Below, piece after piece: positions 1 through 7,055 of a stretch of 35,000 bases of DNA. Both the position numbers and the translations under genes were made by a program. The DNA lies in the NCBI GenBank assembly GCA_019136515.1, contig JAGVUB010000155.1, forward strand, positions 1 through 35,000. Direction: 5' to 3'. Below the pieces are notes generated by a model. It saw only the letters and a list, made by a program, of their open reading frames with translations, was not told the DNA's origin and ran no database searches. The stretch's first letter is position 1; each line of letters begins with the position of its first letter. The stretch comes from Verrucomicrobiota bacterium. GTDB lineage: Bacteria; Verrucomicrobiota; Verrucomicrobiia; Opitutales; Opitutaceae.

Positions 1-884
1 GTAGAGCGTGGCGCCATCGGCGCCGCCGAAGCAGCAGTTGGCCGTGGACGTGCCGGTGAGGATCGTGCCGAGGTGTTTGCCCTCGGGGCTGAGGATGAGC
101 ACGCCGCCGGGCCCCGTCGCCCAGAGGTTGCCGTGGGCATCGACCTTCAGGCCGTCCATCAGGCCGCCACCGAGTTTCGCGCGCACCGGCTCGGCGTCGA
201 ACAGCACCCGGCCCGGCGCAACCGTGCCGTCGGCGTTGAGCGTATAGGCCATGAGGTAGGTGCGCATGCCGGGGCGGTCGCCGGAGTTGGCTACGTAGAG
301 CGTCTTCTCGTCGGGCGAGAGCGCGATGCCGTTGGGCCGGTCGAGGTCGCGCGCGAGCACCGTCACGGTGCCGTCGGCGGCGCGACGAAACACGCCGTGG
401 AATCCGAGCTCGGCTGTGGCCTCGCGGCCGAGGCCGTAGGGCGGGTCGGTGAAGAAGAGGTTGCCGGCGCGGTCGAAGCAGAGGTCGTTGGGGCTGTTGA
501 ATCGTTTCCCCTCGAACCGATCGACGATGCGCGGCGAGGCGGGAGATGCGGCGGTCGCTGTGCTGGCAGAGCACGAGCCGGCCCTGCGCATCGAGCATGA
601 GACCGTTGCTGCCCTCGCCGGAGGGATTCGCCTCCACGCCGGTGTTGCCGCTCGGGGACAGGAAGACGTCGACGCCCCTGCCCTCGCGCCAGCGATACGC
701 GGTGTTGGCCGGCACATCGCTGAAGATCAGGTCGCCCTCCCGCGGCCGCCACACCGGCCCCTCGGACCAGCGGAAACCCTCGGCGAGCTTCTCGATCGGC
801 GGTGGAGACGATCGGAGCGGACTCGGCCCGCGCCGCCGACGCGGCGACCACGGCCAGCCCGAGCGTAAGCAGGAGGGATTTCAT
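1..884 (-). pseudogene. SMP-30/gluconolactonase/LRE-family secreted protein, frameshifted and cut by window edge
   Basis: The gene begins with an ATG at 884 and a clear signal peptide (about residues 1-20, ending in ARA). The reading frame then breaks twice. From about 810 the family-like sequence (IEKLAEGFRWSEGPVW) is in another frame, and at about 535 it shifts again. After that the frame runs without a stop to the window edge, with the family signatures GKRFNSPNDL, FFTDPPYGL, DRPNGIALSP and GGGLMDGLKVD. SMP-30/gluconolactonase proteins are six-bladed beta-propellers that hydrolyse sugar lactones with a bound divalent metal; here it would act in the periplasm. Relatives usually have several more residues between the RISRL-like strand and the DRFEGKR segment, so a short deletion may accompany the second shift. 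It is either a pseudogene or a good gene damaged by sequence errors; the well-kept codons favour the latter or a recent lesion. The C-terminus is outside the window. Confidence 0.8.
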
Positions 885-1052
885 CGCGGCCCACGGTAGG
901 CGGGCGCCTCGGCGGCGCGAGCGCGGACCGCCAGCGATGCATCGCGCCCGCGAGCGACACGGTCCCTCAGCCCGCTGGTCCTAGATTCCGCAGTTCGGCT
1001 TAACCGCAAAGATCCTAGCGCGGCTCCGCCGCAACCGAAGAGGCAGAATGAT

Positions 1053-1126
1053 GAACCACGGATTTCACGGATGGGCACGGATTCCGGGGTTCCCCATCCG
1101 TGGAATCCGTGTGATCCGTGGTCAAC
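1053..1126. repeat. CACGGAT-type imperfect palindromic repeat, copy 1
   Basis: Two facing arms built from CACGGAT/ATCCGTG units. The left arm (from 1054) reads GAACCACGGATTTCACGGAT and continues with another CACGGAT. The right arm ends ATCCGTGTGATCCGTGGTCAA at 1125, its near reverse complement. The right arm is nearly identical to that of the copy at 3304-3376. It lies in the 885-1446 gap between the SMP-30-like gene and the thioesterase; apart from this and the 1286-1320 motif I see nothing coding in that gap. It resembles the short dispersed intergenic repeats common in Verrucomicrobiota genomes (from memory, not searched). Confidence 0.75.
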
Positions 1127-1285
1127 TTTCCCGACAGGGCGTAACATAGGGAAATCGTGCACAAAATGCAGCGTTTGCTGGGATAGCTGTGCAAAGAACA
1201 CAAGGAGCGGTTCTGCCGACAGAATGAGCACCACTGGATCGCTCACCTGCTGGGTGAAGCCCCCAATGTCAGAGCCTCACGGAAT

Positions 1286-1320
1286 TCTCTCTCTGTGGTC
1301 TATGCGTTCTTTGCGGTTCA
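1286..1320. repeat. Degenerate TCTGTGGTCT/GCGTTCTTTGCGGTT intergenic repeat
   Basis: A low-complexity string in which CTGTGG, TGCG and TTTGCGG units follow each other. It looks like the widespread 'tctgtgg...tctttgcggtt' intergenic repeat seen in many environmental genomes. A reverse-oriented relative, rich in GCGCACAGCGCGCAGAG units, lies at 3092-3134. Only two degenerate copies are visible here, so this is a weak call. Confidence 0.4.
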
Positions 1321-1446
1321 GGCTGATGCAGGCGAAAGCCGAGCGCCAAACCGTCGGGGATCAGCCTGGGGCGCCTGTCTGCGCGGGTTGTGCCGAGACT
1401 CGGACCCTCGACTCTCGTCGCCTCGACCCTCGACCGCCTGCTGAGC

Positions 1447-2175
1447 TCACGCCACCTCGCCCACCGCGTAGTCGGCCTCTCCGCCGCCGACGGCAAACGC
1501 CGTCGCGTCCCCGCGGGGTTCGAGTCGCACCTGCACCGTGTCCGTGCGCGGCGGGATCTCCCGCAGGAACTGCAGCTCCAGCTTCAGCGGATGCGCCGAG
1601 CGTCCCTGCCGCGCGAGCGCCGTCTGCAGATAGTCGTAGTAGGCCGTGTTGTTCACATGGCTGTTGGCGTCGCAGTCCGAATACCGCACGGTGACCGCGG
1701 TCGCCGGCGCCGCCGGCTCCGGGGCGGCGAACCGTCGTTTCTCCAGGTCGGGCTGGTACGGCACCTTTCCCCCGCCGCCCACCGGAAACGTTTCCGCCAA
1801 CTCGGCCGGCACCCGTGTGAGCATGCGCGTGCGCAGATCGATCCACAGCCACAACGACGAGCCGGCGAGCAACTGCTCCGCGCCGCTGAACAACCGGAAC
1901 TCGCGGTAGCCGCGAAACCCGCGCACGCCCGTCGACCACGTCTCCACGCGCAGCGTCTCGTCGCGCCGCGGGTAGCGCGTGAGCCCGACCGCCAGCCGGT
2001 TGAGCACCCACGAGGTACCGCGCTCGGCGATGCCGCGCGCGCCCACGCCGTACATGTCGGCGTGCCGGATGGCCGCCTCCTGCAGCAGCTGGAACAGCGC
2101 CGGCAACAGCATCACCTGGTCGCGGTCGACCTCGGAGAAACGCACCGTCGTCTCGAGATTGTATTCGTTGCTCAT
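1447..2175 (-). CDS. Acyl-ACP thioesterase (double hot-dog)
   Basis: A 242-residue cytoplasmic protein. It should hydrolyse the thioester of acyl-acyl carrier protein to release free fatty acid. Two hot-dog halves are visible. The first (about 5-130) has the FSEVDRDQVMLLPALFQLLQEAA start helix and the WLWIDLRTRM strand; the second (about 160-240) has RYSDCDANSHVNNTAYYDYL. In the FatA/FatB-like family the catalytic Asp-Asn-His set is D-x-N-x-H, seen here as D169, N171 and H173. The length matches bacterial members (about 240-250 residues). The ATG at 2175 was chosen because family homology starts at once; the same frame stays open upstream only as GC-rich shadow. There is no signal peptide. 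It is 104 nt downstream of the Tat-protein gene on the same strand, with no obvious functional link. The family is clear; chain-length specificity is unknown. Confidence 0.9.
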   Translation of the reverse strand: MSNEYNLETTVRFSEVDRDQVMLLPALFQLLQEAAIRHADMYGVGARGIAERGTSWVLNRLAVGLTRYPRRDETLRVETWSTGVRGFRGYREFRLFSGAEQLLAGSSLWLWIDLRTRMLTRVPAELAETFPVGGGGKVPYQPDLEKRRFAAPEPAAPATAVTVRYSDCDANSHVNNTAYYDYLQTALARQGRSAHPLKLELQFLREIPPRTDTVQVRLEPRGDATAFAVGGGEADYAVGEVA

Positions 2176-2279
2176 CGTATGCGGCCAGCGCCGCCACGTT
2201 GCACCAGTCCCTCGCCAACGGGGAGAAAAAACCAAGCCGGGGGCGCACCGGCTCCGCGGCAGCCGCCTCGCCCCGCCGC

Positions 2280-2843
2280 TCACGACGCCGAGTCGAGCCC
2301 GATCTCGAACGCGCACCTCGCGCCGCCCTGCAGCACCGACTCCGTCAGCTCGCACCGGACAGGGTGCTGTGCGACGATCGTGAACATCTGCCGGATCGAG
2401 CCCACCGAGCACCGGCAGGCCGCGGGCGGCACCGTGGCCTTGCTCATCAGCGGGCAATGGCAGTCGCCGCCCGCCGAACCGAAGGATAGTCGCACGACGC
2501 CCCGCTCGCGGTCGTGCTCCACCTGCGCCTTCCAGCGTTGCCGCAGCTCCGCGATGAAGCCGTCGAGGTTGCCGGCGAACTGCCCGGCGAAACCGGAGCC
2601 GCCGCAGAACTGCCCCACCTCCTCGATGATCGCGGCAAACGTCGCCGGATCGACCTTCGCCGCCACGGTACTGACAAGTTTCCCATACCGCTGCTTGGCG
2701 AAGCCGACGCGCCAGTCCTCCTTCGGTGGAGTCGCGGCAGGCGCGGTCTCGGTCGGGGTGCCGTCACCGGCGATCAAGGTGGCCACCGCGCAGGAGCACA
2801 GGCCGGCGGCGCAGGCGGATTTGAGGAAATCTCGGCGTTCCAT
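2280..2843 (-). CDS. Tat-exported cysteine-rich protein of unknown function
   Basis: A 187-residue protein starting MERRDFLKSACAAG, a twin-arginine signal (RRDFLK) followed by a short hydrophobic stretch, so probably exported folded, perhaps carrying a cofactor. The mature part has an alpha-helical middle (about 45-115) with CGGSGFAG. The cysteine-rich end contains CHCPL, CRCS, RCELTES and RCAFEIGL. The last part, with a cysteine followed by a glycine-rich turn and CxFEI, resembles the end of V4R/4-vinyl-reductase-like small-molecule binding domains; that is a resemblance only. The cysteine pattern would suit metal or cluster binding. The ATG at 2843 fits the Tat signal. The gene precedes the thioesterase on the same strand by about 100 nt. 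Function is not assigned. Confidence 0.8.
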   Translation of the reverse strand: MERRDFLKSACAAGLCSCAVATLIAGDGTPTETAPAATPPKEDWRVGFAKQRYGKLVSTVAAKVDPATFAAIIEEVGQFCGGSGFAGQFAGNLDGFIAELRQRWKAQVEHDRERGVVRLSFGSAGGDCHCPLMSKATVPPAACRCSVGSIRQMFTIVAQHPVRCELTESVLQGGARCAFEIGLDSAS

Positions 2844-2940
2844 AGGCAGGAGTCTCGGATGTTCTGGGGTTGGGGGGACGGTAACAGAATCCCGCCCCCC
2901 CGCGAACCACTTCACCGCGCACCGCCGGCACGCAGGCCCA

Positions 2941-3026
2941 GTAGGTCCGGTCTCCGACCGGACGCCCCTCACCCGCGCCAGCTCCTCCACTCACGCACAC
3001 CGGGGCCGGTCGGAGACCGGCTCTAC
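2941..3026. repeat. CCGGTCTCCGACCGG inverted-repeat element
   Basis: Two 22-nt arms (2941-2962 and 3005-3026) are inverted copies matching at 19 of 22 positions. Each arm holds CCGGTCTCCGACCGG or its complement, itself a palindrome with a 3-nt loop, and the outer ends are GTAG and CTAC. The spacer is 42 nt. The whole could form a long stem-loop or two small hairpins. It lies upstream of the Tat-protein gene in the 2844-3483 gap, which otherwise holds only other degenerate repeats and no credible gene. The same motif is, from memory, frequent between genes in Verrucomicrobiota and Planctomycetota. Confidence 0.7.
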
Positions 3027-3091
3027 CGCTAAGCGTCGCCGACTCGGCCAGCCGAGACGATCAATCTGGAACTCACGAACTCATGAACAGA

Positions 3092-3134
3092 GGCGAACCA
3101 CGGAACCCACCGAGCGCACAGCGCGCAGAGACGA
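3092..3134. repeat. Degenerate CACGGAACC/GCGCACAGCGCGCAGAG repeat
   Basis: The string from GGCGAACCACGGAACC through the CGCACAGCGCGCAGAG units is built of short reiterated words. It resembles the reverse complement of the motif at 1286-1320. It is preceded by a reiterated GAACTCACGAACTCATGAAC stretch (about 3068-3088) and followed by CCCAGGAAACCAGGAA (about 3190-3206), so the gap looks like a mosaic of simple repeats. Low confidence as a discrete element. Confidence 0.4.
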
Positions 3135-3303
3135 GATAGGTAGAAATCGGGGAGAGGGGAAACGGAGCGCGGACGGGTAAGCCCGGAACCCAGGAAACCA
3201 GGAACGAAGGGACTCTGCGTAGCGGCGTTCGTGAGCCCGCCGATCGGCGGGACCCTCCGCCTTGGCCCGATTTCCTGCGTTCCTCTCAAGCAACATGAGC
3301 CAG

Positions 3304-3376
3304 AAACCACTGATCTCACGGATATACACGGATCGTCCCGCGATCATCCGTGCCCATCCGTGTGATCCGTGGTCAA
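3304..3376. repeat. CACGGAT-type imperfect palindromic repeat, copy 2
   Basis: The same design as the element at 1053-1126: left arm AACCACTGATCTCACGGAT with a further CACGGAT, right arm ATCCGTGTGATCCGTGGTCAA ending at 3376. Between the two copies the right arms are almost identical while the left arms and the centres differ. It lies about 110 nt downstream of the stop of the large esterase gene (minus strand), where a stem-loop could also help end transcription. Confidence 0.75.
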
Positions 3377-3483
3377 TTTCCGGATGGATCGCGTCACAGT
3401 GTTGCTTCCCCGCAAGACCGCGCCCCGGCGCGCGTCTACGCTGAGTCCCTGAGTCCCCGATGTTCCGACCCGGCCTGCCGGAT

Positions 3484-5769
3484 TCACTGCCGGGTCAGGA
3501 AACGCGTGAGCGCCTCAGGCACGGTGGTGTCGGTCCGCCGCTGAAGATGCGAACTCACCTTGGCGAGCCGCCCGAACGACCCGACGAGCGCCATCGGCAC
3601 CGCCACGCGGTAGGTGCGGTCCGGATCGAGGGCGGCGGGCGCGGCCGGCTGCAATGCGACCCACTCGAGAGCATCCGGCGCGGCAGCGTCCATCCGCGCC
3701 TGCGCCGCGAGCACCTCGGCGCCGGTCAGCTCAAGCACGTCGATGGTGTGTCCATAGAACAGCGGCGCGAGGTCGGCCACGCGGGTCACGCCGGGCAGCA
3801 CCGGCGCGGCACCAAGCTGCGGGACGCGACCCGCGACGGCGAAGTCGGCCCCGGTGGCGCGGCGGACGGCCTCGGCGATCCGCCGGGCGAGCACGGGATG
3901 ATCCTCGGTCTCCGGCGAAACGACAGGTGAAATCTCCCGGCCGCCGAGCCAGCGCCAGCGGCTGTCGAAGCTGCGCGCAGCGACGAGCTGCCGCTCGGCG
4001 GCATGCGTCACGAGCAGATCGGCGCCGATGAACAACGGCGAGCACAGTGCGGGCACCGCGGCCTCGGCGCTGTAGCCGGCAGGCGAGGACGAGGCGACCC
4101 AGAAGACCAGCCGCGTGGGCGCGAGCGGATTGAAGTGCACCAAGCCCAGCGTGCGCTGCGCGGCGGGGAGTTCGAAACCGTCGGAGCACACGATCCGGCC
4201 GTCGGCCAGCCGCACCGGCAACTGAGCGGCGATCCGCGCCACGATCGAGTTCTCCACCGCCGTGCCGATCAATACGAGGTTGCAGCGCGCGATGTCAGCC
4301 TCGTTGACCGCGGTGTCGGGCTTGATCGCGAGGCGGCCGAAGAGGTTGCGCCAGTGTGGGATCTGATCGGCGGGATCGATCTCGCCGCGGTCGTCCTTCC
4401 ACGAGGGGTTCGGGCTCTGGCTGGCGATCTCGGCGACGGCGCGCAACGCGGCCTGCGTCGCCGCGTCGCCACCGGTTCCGTAGACGATGAGCAGCGGCGA
4501 GCCGTCGTAGACCTGGATCGGGCCGCCGGGGGTGTGCAGCCGAGCGGGCGGGACGTCGGCCGGGGCGCCGGGGCCGTCGACCACGATCGATCCGGGCAGC
4601 GGCGCAGGGATCTCGATCGGCACGGCGCCATTGACGACCACGCGCAGCGTTTGCGCCGGATCGAAGGGCGACTCCGCCGTTCGGAGACGCAGCCGGGCGA
4701 CGTTGTCGAGTTCGACGAAGAGCGTGTTGCCCTCGCCGGCGGTTGCGGTGAAGCGCGCGGGGCGGGCCTCGGTGCCCCACTCCGCTATCTCAGCCCACCA
4801 GCAGCGCATCGCGGCGCCGTCGTACGCGGTGAAGTCGAGGCGGCGCACGGTGCGCGAGTCGGGGCGCACCTGTGCGGCGCCCCAGGCGCCGGAGCGCTCG
4901 TTGCCGGCGGCGTAGTCCCATACGGCGTGGCCGTAGCCGGTCGTCTCGTCGAAGATCGCCTGCCCGCCGCGGCGGCGCAGCTCGGCCAGCGGCCCGCGCG
5001 AGAGCAGAATCGACACCACCGGGTCGTCGTCGCTGTGCGTGGCGTAGATGGGGAACGTGAGCAGGTTGCCGATCGGTTCCTGCTGCACGTAGCCGCAGGC
5101 GATCTGACCGGAGGCGAAGCGATGTGGGAAACGCGCGCCGAGCTTGAAGGTGGCGCCGCCGCCCATGCTGCCGCCCGAAAGACGGATGCGACCCGCGTCG
5201 ATCCGCCAATGCGCCTCGATGTAGTCGAGCACGTGCAGCACGTCGGCCTGCGAGAGGCCGACATACCAGCCGCCGCGGGCGCGCCCGAGCACCGCGACGT
5301 CGAAAAACCCATCGTGGTCATGGAAGCCCGCGGAGTGGTTCAGGTGGTCGCCCGTATAGCCGTGCATGTAGACCGAGAGCGGCGCCGGGCGCGCCGGGTC
5401 GTAGTCGGTCGGGATCACGACCTTGAAGGGTTGGCCCGATCCATCGACCGGCGACTCGTACGCCCACTCCTGCACGCCGCGAAGTTTGCCCAGCAGATCA
5501 GGATCGGCAGTGATGCGCCGCGTCCAGTCGTCGAGCCGCGCGAGCGCAGCGTGCGCCTCGGCGGAGTCGGCGCCGTGGCGGGCGGTTGTATCCTCGGCAA
5601 GGAAGCGGAGGTATTTCAGCCAACCGCGGTAGGCGTCGAGGTCGGGTCGCGCGATGGCGGAATCGGCGGCGGGATACACGATCGACAAATCCGACGCGGA
5701 AGGCTGGGCAAGGGATTGCGGCCGGAGACAGCACGCCGCCAAGAACGCGAGCAGGAGGGGATGGTTCAT
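3484..5769 (-). CDS. Secreted alpha/beta-hydrolase (esterase) with C-terminal 5'-nucleotidase-C-like domain
   Basis: A 761-residue protein with signal peptide (about 1-21). Residues about 95-290 form an alpha/beta-hydrolase of the PHB-depolymerase/acetyl-esterase kind: HGYTGDH near 136, nucleophile S201 in GGSMGG, a probable acid in HSDDDP (246-250), and H281 in GYGHAVWDYA. Residues about 310-620 contain beta-rich segments and an unassigned region resembling the spacer seen in feruloyl/acetyl esterases with added domains. Residues about 640-755 (FAVAGRVPQL, GVTRVADLAPLFYGHTIDVLELTGAEVL, DPDRTYRVAVP) match the C-terminal, substrate-specificity domain of 5'-nucleotidases, but the metallophosphoesterase domain that normally precedes it is missing. 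The ATG at 5769 gives a good signal peptide. It starts 89 nt after the TonB-like gene on the same strand and may be read through or have its own promoter. An extracytoplasmic ester-cleaving role is likely; the substrate is unknown. Confidence 0.85.
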   Translation of the reverse strand: MNHPLLLAFLAACCLRPQSLAQPSASDLSIVYPAADSAIARPDLDAYRGWLKYLRFLAEDTTARHGADSAEAHAALARLDDWTRRITADPDLLGKLRGVQEWAYESPVDGSGQPFKVVIPTDYDPARPAPLSVYMHGYTGDHLNHSAGFHDHDGFFDVAVLGRARGGWYVGLSQADVLHVLDYIEAHWRIDAGRIRLSGGSMGGGATFKLGARFPHRFASGQIACGYVQQEPIGNLLTFPIYATHSDDDPVVSILLSRGPLAELRRRGGQAIFDETTGYGHAVWDYAAGNERSGAWGAAQVRPDSRTVRRLDFTAYDGAAMRCWWAEIAEWGTEARPARFTATAGEGNTLFVELDNVARLRLRTAESPFDPAQTLRVVVNGAVPIEIPAPLPGSIVVDGPGAPADVPPARLHTPGGPIQVYDGSPLLIVYGTGGDAATQAALRAVAEIASQSPNPSWKDDRGEIDPADQIPHWRNLFGRLAIKPDTAVNEADIARCNLVLIGTAVENSIVARIAAQLPVRLADGRIVCSDGFELPAAQRTLGLVHFNPLAPTRLVFWVASSSPAGYSAEAAVPALCSPLFIGADLLVTHAAERQLVAARSFDSRWRWLGGREISPVVSPETEDHPVLARRIAEAVRRATGADFAVAGRVPQLGAAPVLPGVTRVADLAPLFYGHTIDVLELTGAEVLAAQARMDAAAPDALEWVALQPAAPAALDPDRTYRVAVPMALVGSFGRLAKVSSHLQRRTDTTVPEALTRFLTRQ

Positions 5770-5858
5770 CGCGGCGCAAGCATCGCGCCCCGCACTCCCG
5801 GCGGCAATCCGACACCCAACCCGAAATGGTCGATACAGCGCCGTTCAATGCATCGTGC

Positions 5859-7055
5859 TCAGCGCAAATAGTCGGCGAGTCGGACCGTCACCAAACTCTC
5901 GACAGGACTGCCCGCGTCGAGCGCAGGGGCGAACCAGAAGCGGCGCACCACGCCATCAAGTTCCGGGTCGAGGGCCGCCCCGTCTGGGCCGGCAGCCGCT
6001 TTCGCTACCGTTCCGTTCGCGGCGACGGTCAGATAGACGGGCATGTCCAGCCAGCCGGCCTTGGCCCGCTGCCGGAAACCTGCCGGCACGGCGAGGCGAA
6101 GTGGGCTGGCCGCCAGGGATTCGTTCAGATGCTCCGATACGTAGCTGGCCACCATGAACCGCATCGCATCATCGGCGGTCAGATCCATACGTTTCTCCGA
6201 GAGATTGCTGGCGATCTCCAGCCCGTCGGCAAACAGGTGGAGATCGCAACGTTCGAGGATGAAGCCAGCCGGGAGCCCCGCGACCGTGCACGCAAACCCG
6301 TGCGGGGCCGGCCCTAGCGGCTTGAGCAGCTCAAGTTGGACCTGCTGCTGACGAGGCCCACCCACCGTTTCGCGAAATTCGACAACGACGAGGGCGAAAG
6401 CGTCCTTGGCCGGCTTCGGCGAGGCAAGAGTGCAGGAAACCGCGAGGGCACTGCGCGCTTCATCGTCAGGCAGGGCCATCGCTCCTGATCTCGACGCGGT
6501 GAGCAGATCGGAGGCCTGGCGCTCGAAGCTCGCCGCGTTGTCAGACGCACTCCTCGCCCTGACATAGTCGTTCGATTCGTAACCGGAGCGTGCAAGTGCC
6601 TTATCTGCCTCGCTGGAATACTTCATCGAGTCGACTTGCGCCTGATCCGCCACACTCTGCATGTCCGCCATCTGATCAAGCCATTGCTGATCCCTGTTTG
6701 CGCGTCGTGCGATGGTTGGTTTGGCGCCGAAATCGCCGATCAGCGCCACCGTCTCCGATAGCTTGAGATTCCGTTCGACGCGCATGCCGGCCAGCTTCGC
6801 CAACGGCACCCCAACCCGCTTCCCGTCGACCCGGACAAAGGCCTCGTTGGCGCCGACCCCAACTATCAGGCGCCGGGAACCGGCGTATTCCACACTGAGA
6901 TCGCCGCCCATAAACAAGGCGTGGTCCTTGGGCGGCGCGACTGGGTCGGCCGCCCGTGTTGGCACGGCTAGGGTGTAAGCGGCGATCAGTGACACCAGCA
7001 GCCAGCCCGAAGCGGGGAGCAAAACAAAGCGGGAGCTATTCTTCGATGTTTTCAT
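5859..7055 (-). CDS. Secreted protein with TonB-C-like end, last gene of TonB operon
   Basis: A 398-residue protein with a long signal peptide (hydrophobic 11-30, likely cut near residue 35 after PTRA). The first part (about 40-110) is beta-rich and the middle (about 115-200) is helical and polar (DQMADMQSVADQAQVDSMKY). The end (about 335-396: VYLTVAANGTVAK, ELDGVVRRFWFAPALD) has the layout of a TonB C-terminal domain: a strand with 'V..NG.V', then a helix leading to a 'W.F.PA' motif. There is no transmembrane anchor after the signal, so it would be free in the periplasm and cannot be a standard TonB. Its start overlaps the end of the TPR gene by 20 nt, which points to translational coupling in the operon. 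It could compete with or assist TonB at the receptor; this is inference. The family was not recognised further. Confidence 0.75.
   Translation of the reverse strand: MKTSKNSSRFVLLPASGWLLVSLIAAYTLAVPTRAADPVAPPKDHALFMGGDLSVEYAGSRRLIVGVGANEAFVRVDGKRVGVPLAKLAGMRVERNLKLSETVALIGDFGAKPTIARRANRDQQWLDQMADMQSVADQAQVDSMKYSSEADKALARSGYESNDYVRARSASDNAASFERQASDLLTASRSGAMALPDDEARSALAVSCTLASPKPAKDAFALVVVEFRETVGGPRQQQVQLELLKPLGPAPHGFACTVAGLPAGFILERCDLHLFADGLEIASNLSEKRMDLTADDAMRFMVASYVSEHLNESLAASPLRLAVPAGFRQRAKAGWLDMPVYLTVAANGTVAKAAAGPDGAALDPELDGVVRRFWFAPALDAGSPVESLVTVRLADYLR

Noticed and set aside
1361..2457. Longer versions of the thioesterase gene and its neighbouring frames
   Set aside because: Family homology begins at the ATG at 2175; the upstream extension overlaps the Tat-protein gene and has shadow composition.
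885..3483. Possible CRISPR array, because of repeated short words
   Set aside because: The units are irregular, palindromic and not separated by spacers of constant length; no cas genes are in the window.
4003..5871. Plus-strand open frame of about 620 codons
   Set aside because: Antisense to the secreted esterase gene, which has signal peptide and catalytic motifs; the plus frame has neither.
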